Shown one piece after another: positions 35,896 through 44,274 of a DNA stretch of 64,000 bases. The notes below the pieces were generated by a model. The model searched no databases, was not told the DNA's origin, and saw nothing but the letters and a program-made list of their open reading frames with translations. Within the stretch, counting starts at the first letter, position 1. Every line of letters begins with the position of its first letter. This DNA comes from JANRLL01 sp033762715 (lineage in GTDB: Bacteria; Pseudomonadota; Alphaproteobacteria; Rickettsiales; SXRF01): contig JANRLL010000016.1 of assembly GCA_033762715.1 (NCBI GenBank), forward strand, positions 232,791 to 296,790, in the 5' to 3' direction. Both the position numbers and the translations under genes were made by a program.

Positions 35896-38675
35896 TATGC
35901 TGCTTTCGCTGTGCCGCCAATGAGAACGCGTATTTTATCCAGTGCAGCAGGTAATTTTTCGGCATCGGGACCGCCACCTTGCGCCATTTCTGGCCGTCCG
36001 CCGCCGCCTTTGCCACCCAGTTCAGCAACCGCTGCCTGCACAAGATGCGGCGCGCCATACATATCGGTGAGGAATTTATCAACACCGACAACAAGCGATG
36101 CCTTGCCTTCCACCACGGTGGCGACAGCGACGATGCCTGGCTCGATCTTTTTCAGATATTGCTCACAGATACTGCGTAACTCTTTTGGATCAAGGCCATC
36201 GAAAATTTTGCCAATAAATTGGATATTACCAATTTTCTCAGCGGTTACTTCATTGTTTGCTAGCACTTCCTGTTTCCTTGCTTCTGCTAAGGTTTTTTGT
36301 AGCTTCTTGTTGTCGTCTTGTAATTTATTGATGGTCTCAGATAGACGAGCGGTCTCACGATCAAAGATAGCGGGTATTTCTTTGAGCGGCGCTTTGTTGA
36401 CGATATCGGCTGTGGCAAGAGACACAGGCTGTTCCGGCTTTTTACCCAAGCCAGCAAGCAGGGCGGTATTTTCTTCAATCAGCTTTTGTAATTGCTCATT
36501 GTATTTATCCAGCTCTTTTACCGCATGTGAACGCACGCCTTCATTAGTGACGGCCTCAATGCGACGTATACCCGAAGCAACCGAGCCTTCGCTCGTAATT
36601 TTAATTACACCAATATCGCTCATGGCGCGCACGTGTGTACCGCCGCACAGCTCGGTGGAATAGGATTTACCGCTATCTTCGCCCATAGTAAGCACGCGAA
36701 CGCGATCGCCATATTTTTCGCCAAACAATGCCATGGCACCGGCCTTAATTGCATCATCAGGGGCCATTTCTTTGCACTGCACATCGCCGCCACGCCAAAT
36801 CACTTCATTGATTTTTTGTTCGATGGCAGCAATTTCATCGCGTGAAACCGCTTTGGTATGGCTGAAGTCAAAGCGCAATCTATCGGGCGCTACGAGAGAG
36901 CCTTTTTGGGTTACGTGTTCACCGAGCTTGTCGCGCAGGGCTTTATGCAATAGATGCGTGGCTGAATGGTTGGCACGCGTGGCATTACGCAAATTAGCAT
37001 TAATAACAGCGCGTACTTTATCACCCACTTTGATGGCCGCTAATAATTTAGTTTTATGGACAATAAAATCATCCACCGGTTTTTGCGTATCGGCGATAGA
37101 GGCAATTTTATCCGCGCCTTGGAAAAGATCGCCTGTGTCGCCTACTTGACCGCCAGACTCACCATAAAAAGGAGTGCGGTCCAATATGATAAACACGTCA
37201 TCTCCAGCAGTCGCTGCGTTTACTTGCTCACCAGCTTTGGCAATGGCGACAATAGTAGAGTCGGCATAGTCCGAATCATAACCCAAGAATTCAGTTGCTC
37301 CGGTTTTTTCTTTTATATCGAACCATAATTTACCCACGGCTTTTTCACCCGAACCGGTCCAGGCTGCACGAGCCATCTCGCGTTGGCTTTCCATAGCTTG
37401 CTCAAAACCATCGGTATCGACGCCAATACCGCGCGATTTCAAAATATCTTGTGTCAGATCGAGGGGGAAACCGTATGTGTCGTAAAGTTTAAAGGCTGCT
37501 TCACCGGCCAAATTTTGGCCTGTTTTCAGTTTAGCGCTTTCTTCGTCTAAAAGCTTTAAGCCGCGACCCAGTGTTTCTTTAAAGCGCTCTTCTTCTTGGC
37601 GCAGATTATCAATGATGCTGGCCTGGGCACGAACGAGCTCAGGATAGGCTTGTCCCATTTCTTGCACCAGCGATGTTACCAACAGATGCATCAGCGGATC
37701 TTTGCAGCCTAGCTGATGTGCATAACGCATAGCGCGGCGCATGATACGACGCAGCACATAACCACGGCCTTCGTTAGATGGCATAACCCCATCGGCAATT
37801 AAGAAGCAGGATGAGCGTAGATGGTCAGCAATAACTTTGTAAGGAGCTGCCGTTGCTGCGGGGGCACCACCTAGTTGTGCCGCATGATCTTTGATAGAAG
37901 CAATAAGAGCCTTAAACAGATCGATATCATAGTTATCGTGCACACCTTGCATTACTGCGCTGATGCGCTCAAGGCCCATGCCGGTATCGATAGAAGGTTC
38001 AGGCAGCGGTTGGCGGGTAGCGCCTTCCTGCTGGTTAAACTGCATGAATACCAGATTCCAGATTTCAACAAAGCGACCGCTGAAACGATCAGAGCCATCG
38101 GGGTTTAATGCCCATTCGCCTTCGCCTGCTTTTTCGCCGTGGTCGTAGAATATCTCAGAGCAGGGGCCGCACGGACCCGTATCGCCCATCATCCAGAAGT
38201 TATCGTTCGTTGGCACGCGCAGGATACGGCTGTCAGCGCATCCAGTGACTTTTTTCCATAAATCGAAGGCCTGATCATCGGTATGATAAACGGTAAAGCT
38301 GAGCTTATCAGGATTGAGTCCATATTCCTTGGTGAGCAATTCCCAGGCATACGGAATGGCACCTTCTTTGAAATAATCGCCAAAGGAGAAGTTACCTAGC
38401 ATTTCGAAAAACGTGTGATGGCGTGCGGTATAGCCAACATTATCCAAGTCATTATGCTTACCGCCGGCTCGCACTACTTTTTGCGAGGATGCCGCGCGGG
38501 AATAGGGAAGCTTTTCGACGCCGGTGAACACATTTTTGAATTGGTTCATCCCAGCATTGGCAAACATTAATGTCGGGTCATTATGTGGCACTAAAGAGCT
38601 AGATGGGCGTATTTCATGCCCATTTTTCTTAAAATAGCTCAAAAACGTGGAACGTATATCACTTGTCGTCGTCAT
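35895..38675 (-). CDS. alaS: Alanine-tRNA ligase
   Basis: 926 residues, slightly long for the family. The N-terminal class II catalytic domain begins IRSTFLSYFKKNGHEI and contains ANAGMNQFKNVF. The editing domain has the HxxxH pair in NHSATHLLHKALRDKL and the distal Cys/His in ELCGGTHVRAMSDIG. The C-terminal C-Ala region ends with GKGGGGRPEMAQGGG. It is coupled to the shortened isocitrate-dehydrogenase-like gene by a one-base overlap. Its upstream region is shared with the divergent small secreted protein gene. Confidence 0.98.
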   Translation of the reverse strand: MTTTSDIRSTFLSYFKKNGHEIRPSSSLVPHNDPTLMFANAGMNQFKNVFTGVEKLPYSRAASSQKVVRAGGKHNDLDNVGYTARHHTFFEMLGNFSFGDYFKEGAIPYAWELLTKEYGLNPDKLSFTVYHTDDQAFDLWKKVTGCADSRILRVPTNDNFWMMGDTGPCGPCSEIFYDHGEKAGEGEWALNPDGSDRFSGRFVEIWNLVFMQFNQQEGATRQPLPEPSIDTGMGLERISAVMQGVHDNYDIDLFKALIASIKDHAAQLGGAPAATAAPYKVIADHLRSSCFLIADGVMPSNEGRGYVLRRIMRRAMRYAHQLGCKDPLMHLLVTSLVQEMGQAYPELVRAQASIIDNLRQEEERFKETLGRGLKLLDEESAKLKTGQNLAGEAAFKLYDTYGFPLDLTQDILKSRGIGVDTDGFEQAMESQREMARAAWTGSGEKAVGKLWFDIKEKTGATEFLGYDSDYADSTIVAIAKAGEQVNAATAGDDVFIILDRTPFYGESGGQVGDTGDLFQGADKIASIADTQKPVDDFIVHKTKLLAAIKVGDKVRAVINANLRNATRANHSATHLLHKALRDKLGEHVTQKGSLVAPDRLRFDFSHTKAVSRDEIAAIEQKINEVIWRGGDVQCKEMAPDDAIKAGAMALFGEKYGDRVRVLTMGEDSGKSYSTELCGGTHVRAMSDIGVIKITSEGSVASGIRRIEAVTNEGVRSHAVKELDKYNEQLQKLIEENTALLAGLGKKPEQPVSLATADIVNKAPLKEIPAIFDRETARLSETINKLQDDNKKLQKTLAEARKQEVLANNEVTAEKIGNIQFIGKIFDGLDPKELRSICEQYLKKIEPGIVAVATVVEGKASLVVGVDKFLTDMYGAPHLVQAAVAELGGKGGGGRPEMAQGGGPDAEKLPAALDKIRVLIGGTAKAA

Positions 38676-38796
38676 GATCCGCCAATTCCCTAGGAAATAA
38701 AGAGCGTTATATAAGCATAAGCCGTTTAAAAATGCAAATCCTGCCGTTGTCCCACATTCATTATCATTTCTTTATATCCGACTCGCTAAAACACAC

Positions 38797-38821
38797 TTAA
38801 CCAATGGGAGCCATTGGTTAA
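38797..38821. promoter_or_regulatory. Perfect 11-bp stem-loop ahead of the small secreted protein gene
   Basis: TTAACCAATGG (38797-38807) pairs exactly with CCATTGGTTAA (38811-38821) around a 3-base loop GAG. It lies 22 bases ahead of the ATG at 38844, just before the ribosome site TAGGAAA, in the alaS divergent region. No U run follows, so it is not a simple terminator. It could be a DNA operator or an mRNA 5' hairpin that stabilises or controls translation. Confidence 0.6.
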
Positions 38822-38843
38822 CTAACAAATGTAGGAAATATTT

Positions 38844-39182
38844 ATGAAACATTCTCTCGCAATTGCATTGCTGGCCGCTACTGCTATGTCCGGTGCAGCC
38901 TTGGCTGAAACCACTCCTTCTGATGTGGCAAAAACCAAACAAGAACTACGTGAAACCGATGCAGCTATTGCTAAGCAAAAAGAAAATATTGCTGTAAACC
39001 GCGCTGAAAAAGATGCGGCAAAAGCTAACAACAATCCTTTGGATCAAGCATCGCAGAGTGTTCAAATTGGCGCTAACAAAACCGCTATCGAAGCTAACAA
39101 GCTCGATAAAAAGGTAGACCAAAAAATTCTGAATCATCAAGAGAAAAAATTGGAAGAGAAAAATGCTCCTGCTTCTCGCTAA
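38844..39182 (+). CDS. Small exported coiled-coil protein
   Basis: 112 residues. The signal peptide MKHSLAIALLAATAMSGAALA is clear, with cleavage at ALA-ET. The mature part is highly charged, Lys/Glu/Ala/Asn-rich and predicted all-helical (VAKTKQELRETDAAIAKQKE; KLDKKVDQKILNHQEKKLEE), with no cysteine or aromatic residue. It has a good ribosome site, its own 5' hairpin and its own strong terminator, so it looks like an independent, perhaps abundant, monocistronic gene. No family recognised; a small periplasmic structural or stress protein is one possibility. Confidence 0.75.
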   Translation: MKHSLAIALLAATAMSGAALAETTPSDVAKTKQELRETDAAIAKQKENIAVNRAEKDAAKANNNPLDQASQSVQIGANKTAIEANKLDKKVDQKILNHQEKKLEEKNAPASR

Positions 39183-39199
39183 TCCCCTTTAGGGTGAGT

Positions 39200-39237
39200 A
39201 AGGGCCGCGCGGATCATGGGCTGCGCGGCCCTTTTTT
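39200..39237 (+). terminator. Strong Rho-independent terminator
   Basis: A 10-bp GC-rich perfect stem AGGGCCGCGC (39201-39210) with GCGCGGCCCT (39223-39232) and a 12-base loop, followed by a T run at 39233-39237. It ends the small secreted protein transcript. The T run abuts the stop codon of the convergent YciI-like gene. Confidence 0.92.
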
Positions 39238-39532
39238 ATTTTACAAAGCTAGGGGCTATTTTGCACGGCGTGATGCTGACATCATCCCAAACTTCGCCTG
39301 TAATATAAGGATCGGTCTTGATCCAAGCTTCAACCGCCGCCTCGTCAGGGAATTCACAAATGATGGAAGAGCCCATCATTTTGCCATCTTCATCCAGTAA
39401 CGCAGCCCCCATATGCGCATGACCAGCGGCCTTTGCCTTATCGATATGAGCTATATGTGCGTCGCGATTTGCCATGCGGCGTGCCAAAGCCTCGCCATCA
39501 GTAGCGTCAAAAGCTAAGATAAGAAACTGCAT
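39236..39532 (-). CDS. YciI-like protein
   Basis: 98-residue ferredoxin-like-fold protein of the YCII family. It shows the typical opening MQFLILAFDATDGEALARRM, the central MGAALLDEDGKMMGSSII and CEFPDEAAVEAWIKTDPYI, ending in ITPCKIAPSF. The conserved Asp of the DPY motif is present. Members are small enzymes or dehydratase-like proteins of uncertain function. It starts 2 bases after the recA stop, so it rides on the recA transcript. Confidence 0.87.
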   Translation of the reverse strand: MQFLILAFDATDGEALARRMANRDAHIAHIDKAKAAGHAHMGAALLDEDGKMMGSSIICEFPDEAAVEAWIKTDPYITGEVWDDVSITPCKIAPSFVK

Positions 39533-39534
39533 GA

Positions 39535-40566
39535 TTAAGCGGCGTCTTCCGTTACTTCAACCGAGTCACCTTTAAGCGCAGCAGAAATCACGCCAGCATT
39601 GTCGCGGATCTTTTTCTCAAGTTCAGCTGCTACTTTTGGATTGTCTCTTAAATACTGCTTAGCATTTTCACGGCCTTGACCAATACGTTGGTTGTCATAG
39701 GAGAACCAAGAACCCGACTTTTCTACCAGGCCGGCTTTAACGCCCATATCAACCAATTCACCGGTTTTGGAAATGCCTTCACCGTACATAATATCAAACT
39801 CTACTTGGCGGAAAGGAGGGGCCACTTTGTTTTTGACCACTTTCACACGGGTCTGGTTGCCCACGACCTCTTCTTTTTCTTTAATTGCACCGATACGGCG
39901 AATATCCAGGCGTACAGACGCATAAAACTTCAGAGCGTTACCGCCGGTAGTGGTTTCTGGGTTACCAAACATAACACCAATTTTCATGCGGATTTGGTTG
40001 ATGAAAATGATGGTGCAGTTGGTACGTGAAATAGAACCGGTGAGTTTACGCAGCGCTTGGCTCATCAGACGAGCTTGCAAGCCCATATGCGAATCACCCA
40101 TTTCGCCATCCAGCTCGGCTTTAGGAACGAGAGCAGCAACAGAGTCTACGACCAACACGTCAACAGCGCCCGAGCGTACCAGCGTATCAGCGATTTCGAG
40201 AGCTTGTTCACCCGTGTCTGGTTGAGAGATAACCAGCTCATCAATGTTTACGCCAAGTTTTTTCGCATAGATTGGATCCAATGCATGCTCAGCATCGATG
40301 AATGCGCAGGTGCCACCTTTTTTCTGTGCTTCTGCAATGATGTGCAGCGTCAGAGTGGTTTTACCCGAGCTTTCTGGGCCAAAAATTTCAATAATACGGC
40401 CACGTGGCACACCGCCAACGCCCAATGCAATATCAAGACCTAACGAGCCAGTTGATGTTGCTTCGATGGCTTCCATATGGGTATCACCCAATTTCATGAT
40501 GGAGCCTTTGCCAAAGGTTTTTTCAATTTGGCTGAGTGCGGTTTCGAGAGCTTTATTCTTATCCAT
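39535..40566 (-). CDS. recA: Recombinase A
   Basis: 343 residues, full length. Walker A is [16 protein letters not shown], Walker [16 protein letters not shown], and the DNA-binding loops lie around [21 protein letters not shown]. The N-terminus [20 protein letters not shown] is standard. The acidic C-terminus ends EVTEDAA. No alphaproteobacterial LexA box (GTTC-N7-GTTC) is visible ahead of it, but a palindrome lies at 40583-40603. Order recA, YciI-like, (divergent small gene), alaS retains the known recA-alaS linkage. Confidence 0.99.
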   Translation of the reverse strand: MDKNKALETALSQIEKTFGKGSIMKLGDTHMEAIEATSTGSLGLDIALGVGGVPRGRIIEIFGPESSGKTTLTLHIIAEAQKKGGTCAFIDAEHALDPIYAKKLGVNIDELVISQPDTGEQALEIADTLVRSGAVDVLVVDSVAALVPKAELDGEMGDSHMGLQARLMSQALRKLTGSISRTNCTIIFINQIRMKIGVMFGNPETTTGGNALKFYASVRLDIRRIGAIKEKEEVVGNQTRVKVVKNKVAPPFRQVEFDIMYGEGISKTGELVDMGVKAGLVEKSGSWFSYDNQRIGQGRENAKQYLRDNPKVAAELEKKIRDNAGVISAALKGDSVEVTEDAA

Positions 40567-40582
40567 GGAAATCCCCTGCTTC

Positions 40583-40603
40583 AGATTAATATAGGGTTAA
40601 TCT
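40583..40603. promoter_or_regulatory. 21-bp palindrome ahead of recA, candidate operator
   Basis: AGATTAA (40583-40589), a 7-base spacer, then TTAATCT (40597-40603). It sits 17-37 bases upstream of the recA ATG, where a repressor would block transcription. It does not match the usual alphaproteobacterial LexA site. The base composition is AT-rich, so chance is possible. Confidence 0.4.
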
Positions 40604-40610
40604 ACACCCT

Positions 40611-41264
40611 TTATTGCCGTGCGCAATTAATAATTATGGCTTTACTCAAGAGATATAACACAACGCCATTGAGGGCATGCCAGAGGAAATGAACCCCGAT
40701 AGGTAAGAACTCACACAGCACCATATCCGATGAGCGGAAACCAAGTGAGATCAGGAAGATAAAGCCGGCTTGCAGTAGAAGCGGCGCTTCGGGGCGTTGC
40801 CTGGTACGCAAATAGGCACCCATCATCAGGATGGAGACAAGGCAGGGAAAATACGCAATGGAGCCATTAAAGCTCAGTTGAGGCGGAACTTTATCGGCAT
40901 AGGCGCCTGCAAACATAAACATAGCTAGCAAGCTGGTCGCTTTGAGCTTATTGACGCGGATAAGCCGTCTTAATGCCAGCCACAGGTAATAGCAGGCAAA
41001 GGCCATAATAGGGATAACATCCGCCAGCATGCTTATACGGTTTGCAAAGGTATGAAACAGCAGGCTTCCAATGCCCACCTTGGCAACAAGACCAATCAGG
41101 ATTGTGCACTGTGTATCGTGCAGCTTCAGGGATTTATAGTGGCGCCATAATAGCCAGGCTGCGATGAGAAAAGAAACGTTACTAAGTGCATTCAGCGGTT
41201 CGGCCCACAGGCCAATCATTCTGCGCTCACAATAGATGTCAATGGCCTGGAATAAATCACTCAT
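40611..41264 (-). CDS. Ceramidase-like integral membrane hydrolase (CREST family)
   Basis: 217 residues with about seven membrane helices. The alkaline-ceramidase/CREST signatures are present: YCERRMIGLWAEPLNALSN near the N-terminus, GSLLFHTFANRISMLADVIP in the middle (Ser, His and Asp of the zinc/hydrolase site) and GVHFLWHALNGVVLYLL at the C-terminus (two further His). By family it would hydrolyse a ceramide-like amide or another lipid. It overlaps the next upstream gene by four bases and lies just ahead of recA. Substrate unknown. Confidence 0.8.
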   Translation of the reverse strand: MSDLFQAIDIYCERRMIGLWAEPLNALSNVSFLIAAWLLWRHYKSLKLHDTQCTILIGLVAKVGIGSLLFHTFANRISMLADVIPIMAFACYYLWLALRRLIRVNKLKATSLLAMFMFAGAYADKVPPQLSFNGSIAYFPCLVSILMMGAYLRTRQRPEAPLLLQAGFIFLISLGFRSSDMVLCEFLPIGVHFLWHALNGVVLYLLSKAIIINCARQ

Positions 41265-42715
41265 GGCTTTTTGACAAAGGCTACAATGGAGTCGTTATTG
41301 TAAATTTCTTTCCATCCGCGCGGTGCTTTGGAAAGTCTGGTAATATAGTAGGGGTGGGTTTTACGCAGAATCAGCCCATTAATACGGTATTTGTCGATAA
41401 TCGCATCAGCATCATCCTTAGCAGATAAGAAGGTAATCGTATCTTGGAGAACTTCCTCGGAATAAGCCGTTCCCGCACGGCCATCGACAAATAATTTCCA
41501 CTGATCTTTCGCGAGAAAAATAATATAGCCTCCTAGATCATAGTCGTTGAGAAAGCGATGATTAGGATAGGCTTTCTGGATTTTGCTGAGTGCTTGCGTA
41601 AGCTTCATAGGATCAGCGTCGGTCTTTTTAACATCAGCTGGGATGAAGGAAAGGCACAGGGCAATAGTGATGGCGAGCATCAAGAAACGGGCGCGATTAA
41701 TCGGCGAATCCATAAGGATGCCATTGCCGGATTTAAAGCGTTCTTTTTGTACGTGCCGTGCGAATTCTTGCAATGAGTAAGCCAGATAGGGCGCTGCTAA
41801 TATGGCAAAGCTGATATTGTTACGATTAGCTTGTAATGCTGCAATAAGCCAGGCAAAGGCCAGAATTTTATCGGCTAAGGCGATATTGGCATCACGAAGA
41901 TTGCTAGCCAGAATAAACAGAATGATTAGCACGCTAATGGATATTTGGTGGCCAAATACAAAAGGCTGCCATTCCTCAATGTACGGGGTGATGCTGCTAT
42001 GCAGGGTGCGTAGGACCGCTTCTACAATAAAGATATGGTAGGGGTTGATCAGGCAAGCCACCGCACAGGTGGCACTCAGTTTGATGAGTGTTTTAAACCA
42101 AGCCCAGTTGCGGGTTTCATAGGCTTCGATAAGATGAGCGCCAATAATGATGAAGCCGATTATAAAGCCGCCATGCATATTGACCCACAGCAGCATGAGC
42201 AGAGGTAAGACAATACAGTAGAAGCGGTTTTCAAAATGAGTGCGGTGCCGATAAAGCAGATGATGGAACACACAGGTCAGGAAAATAGAAACCATTTCTG
42301 GCTTGGCATACAGATACGATACTTGGACATACCACACCAAGATCACGATAAGCGCGATATAGCCATCCGACAGATGACGTCTGGCTTTTAGGCACCAGGT
42401 GAGAGTGGCGATGTTAATCGCGCCGAGCAGGCAGGCGAATATATAAGTAAGATGGGGGCCACCCACAGAAAAAATCTGGCTCAGTAATACATCCCATAAC
42501 CAGGATATATTGAACCAACGCGTATTGCCGGCGGTAAATGACCATGGATCGTGCAGTGGAATGCTGCCATGTGCCATCATCCATTCGCCGGCCGCAATAT
42601 GCCAGGGGATATCGGGTGTGCCAAAGATGGGTTGGGCCGAATAAAAATAGCTAACGAATGCCAGCAGGAAGCTAATACTTACCAGTGGATGGGGGGCAGA
42701 GGTGCGAGCTATCAC
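41261..42715 (-). CDS. Polytopic membrane protein, glycosyltransferase-like (GT-C type)
   Basis: 484 residues with about ten membrane helices. The first periplasmic loop carries PDIPWHIAAGEWMMAHG and PWSFTAGNTRWFNISWLWDV, an acidic/aromatic pattern like the DxxWH loops of GT-C or PMT-family enzymes. The C-terminal soluble part (SKIQKAYPNHRFLNDYDLGG, then DQWKLFVDGRAGTAY) recalls proteins annotated only as membrane proteins. Four-base overlaps at both ends tie it to the cckA kinase gene and the ceramidase-like gene. A sugar donor or lipid target cannot be inferred. Confidence 0.65.
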   Translation of the reverse strand: MIARTSAPHPLVSISFLLAFVSYFYSAQPIFGTPDIPWHIAAGEWMMAHGSIPLHDPWSFTAGNTRWFNISWLWDVLLSQIFSVGGPHLTYIFACLLGAINIATLTWCLKARRHLSDGYIALIVILVWYVQVSYLYAKPEMVSIFLTCVFHHLLYRHRTHFENRFYCIVLPLLMLLWVNMHGGFIIGFIIIGAHLIEAYETRNWAWFKTLIKLSATCAVACLINPYHIFIVEAVLRTLHSSITPYIEEWQPFVFGHQISISVLIILFILASNLRDANIALADKILAFAWLIAALQANRNNISFAILAAPYLAYSLQEFARHVQKERFKSGNGILMDSPINRARFLMLAITIALCLSFIPADVKKTDADPMKLTQALSKIQKAYPNHRFLNDYDLGGYIIFLAKDQWKLFVDGRAGTAYSEEVLQDTITFLSAKDDADAIIDKYRINGLILRKTHPYYITRLSKAPRGWKEIYNNDSIVAFVKKP

Positions 42716-44265
42716 TTGGCCTGAATCACTTCTTTAAGCTTGGTAGCAAGCTGTTTCAATGTAAATGGCTTGGCAAGGAAATTGAAGCTGCGTTCGTTGC
42801 CATAGTTGTTGACGAACACATCTTCAGCGTAGCCTGATATAAAGATGACTTTTACATTAGGGAAGTCAGGAGTGATTTTGCTAATCATGGTTGGTCCATT
42901 CATGCCTGGCATAATCACATCGGTAATGATCACCTCAACCTCAGCACCTTGTTGCGACATGATCTCTAAGGCTGTCTCAGGGCAATCAGCCTCAAGAACT
43001 GTGTAGCCTTTATTGCGCAACGCGCGCGCTGCAAACATGCGCACCGGTGTTTCGTCTTCGACTAAGAGAATCGTGGCGGTGCCGGTTAAATCCGCTGCGC
43101 CAGGTTTATCGGTAGCTTCATTTTCAGAGGTTGCCGCCGCCGCTTGTTCACCAGTAATAGCAGGGAAATAGAGGCTGAAGTTCGTGCCCTCATTTTCTTT
43201 GCTGCTGACATATACGTAGCCACCGCTTTGCTTAATGATACCATATACCGTCGAAAGCCCCAGACCAGTGCCTGATCCCACGGCTTTCGTGGAAAAGAAT
43301 GGCTCAAATATTTTTTGCATGAGGCTTTTGGAAATACCGCAACCGGTATCGGTGACTTCTACCAATACGTAATCACCGTTAGGAATTACCTTATCTTCTT
43401 CGGCAGGAGCCACCAGATCGCGCATGAGTGGCGTTTTAGGGCTAATGCTTGCCTTGCTGGTACGAATAGTAAGAATGCCGCCGCTGTTCATCGCATCGCG
43501 CGCATTGACGGCAAGGTTGATAAGCACTTGCTCAAGCTGCCCTTGATCGGCGCGGATAAAACCAATTTCGCGACCATGGACAACTTTCAGTTCGATATTC
43601 TCACCAATGAGGCGACGTATCAAGTTCGATAGCTCAGCCAGCACATCGGTTAGGTTTAGGATTTTGGGCTGCAAGGTTTGCCGGCGTGAGAAAGCAAGAA
43701 GCTGACGGACCAAGTTGGCAGCGCGGTTTGCGTTCTGTTTAATTTGCATAATGTCGGCGAAGGATTGATCGCCGGCAGGGTGGCGCATGAGTAATAGGTC
43801 ACAAAATCCAATCATGGCCGTAAGCAGGTTGTTAAAGTCATGGGCCACGCCGCCCGCTAATTGCCCTACTGCCTGCATTTTTTGAGAATGAGAAAAACGT
43901 AACTCCAGATTTTTTTGTTCGGTAATATCGATCAAATGCGCAACTAACTGCTTATCACCACCATCTAATTGCATATGGCCCAAATAAGCCGACACAATAA
44001 CATTGGCTTCATTGGGTAGAGTGAGTTCAAAGGGCTGTGCATCCGATGTGCCTTGTTCGCTAAATGCTTTTTTAAGCAAGACTTCGGCATCTTTTCGTTT
44101 GTCGGCCGCAAACAAATCGATCAAAGCGATAGGTAGTTTATCAACCAACGTATTTTGCGTAAGCTGATGAAAGCTGTGGTTACCTTTAATGATCTTGCCA
44201 TCATTGTCGATCTTGGCGATCGCAATAGGGGAGTGCTCAATAAATTGATCGAGTGATTGTGACAT
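42712..44265 (-). CDS. cckA: CckA hybrid histidine kinase, catalytic half (PAS-HisKA-HATPase-receiver)
   Basis: 517 residues. A PAS domain (1-115, SPIAIAKIDNDGKIIKGNHS) is followed by the HisKA phospho-His in GGVAHDFNNLLTAMIGF (His about 142), the N box LINLAVNARDAMNSGG, G boxes VTDTGCGISKSLMQKIFEPF and GTGLGLSTVYGIIKQSGG. The C-terminal receiver from about 397 has ILLVEDETPVRM and IITDVIMPGMNG. This is the CckA arrangement that drives the CtrA phosphorelay through ChpT, and the flhB-cckA neighbourhood fits. Membrane helices are absent here; they lie in the in-frame gene just upstream, separated by one TAA. No clear ribosome site precedes the ATG. Confidence 0.88.
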   Translation of the reverse strand: MSQSLDQFIEHSPIAIAKIDNDGKIIKGNHSFHQLTQNTLVDKLPIALIDLFAADKRKDAEVLLKKAFSEQGTSDAQPFELTLPNEANVIVSAYLGHMQLDGGDKQLVAHLIDITEQKNLELRFSHSQKMQAVGQLAGGVAHDFNNLLTAMIGFCDLLLMRHPAGDQSFADIMQIKQNANRAANLVRQLLAFSRRQTLQPKILNLTDVLAELSNLIRRLIGENIELKVVHGREIGFIRADQGQLEQVLINLAVNARDAMNSGGILTIRTSKASISPKTPLMRDLVAPAEEDKVIPNGDYVLVEVTDTGCGISKSLMQKIFEPFFSTKAVGSGTGLGLSTVYGIIKQSGGYVYVSSKENEGTNFSLYFPAITGEQAAAATSENEATDKPGAADLTGTATILLVEDETPVRMFAARALRNKGYTVLEADCPETALEIMSQQGAEVEVIITDVIMPGMNGPTMISKITPDFPNVKVIFISGYAEDVFVNNYGNERSFNFLAKPFTLKQLATKLKEVIQAK

Positions 44266-44274
44266 AGTGGGATA

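Noticed and set aside
35911..36663. Long plus-strand frame of about 250 codons over alaS
   Set aside because: It lies wholly opposite the conserved C-terminal half of alaS, gives Ser/Pro-rich nonsense-like protein and has no signal for translation.
40567..40610. LexA box ahead of recA
   Set aside because: Looked for GTTC-N7-GTTC and GAAC-N7-GAAC and found none; only the AT-rich dyad listed above is present.
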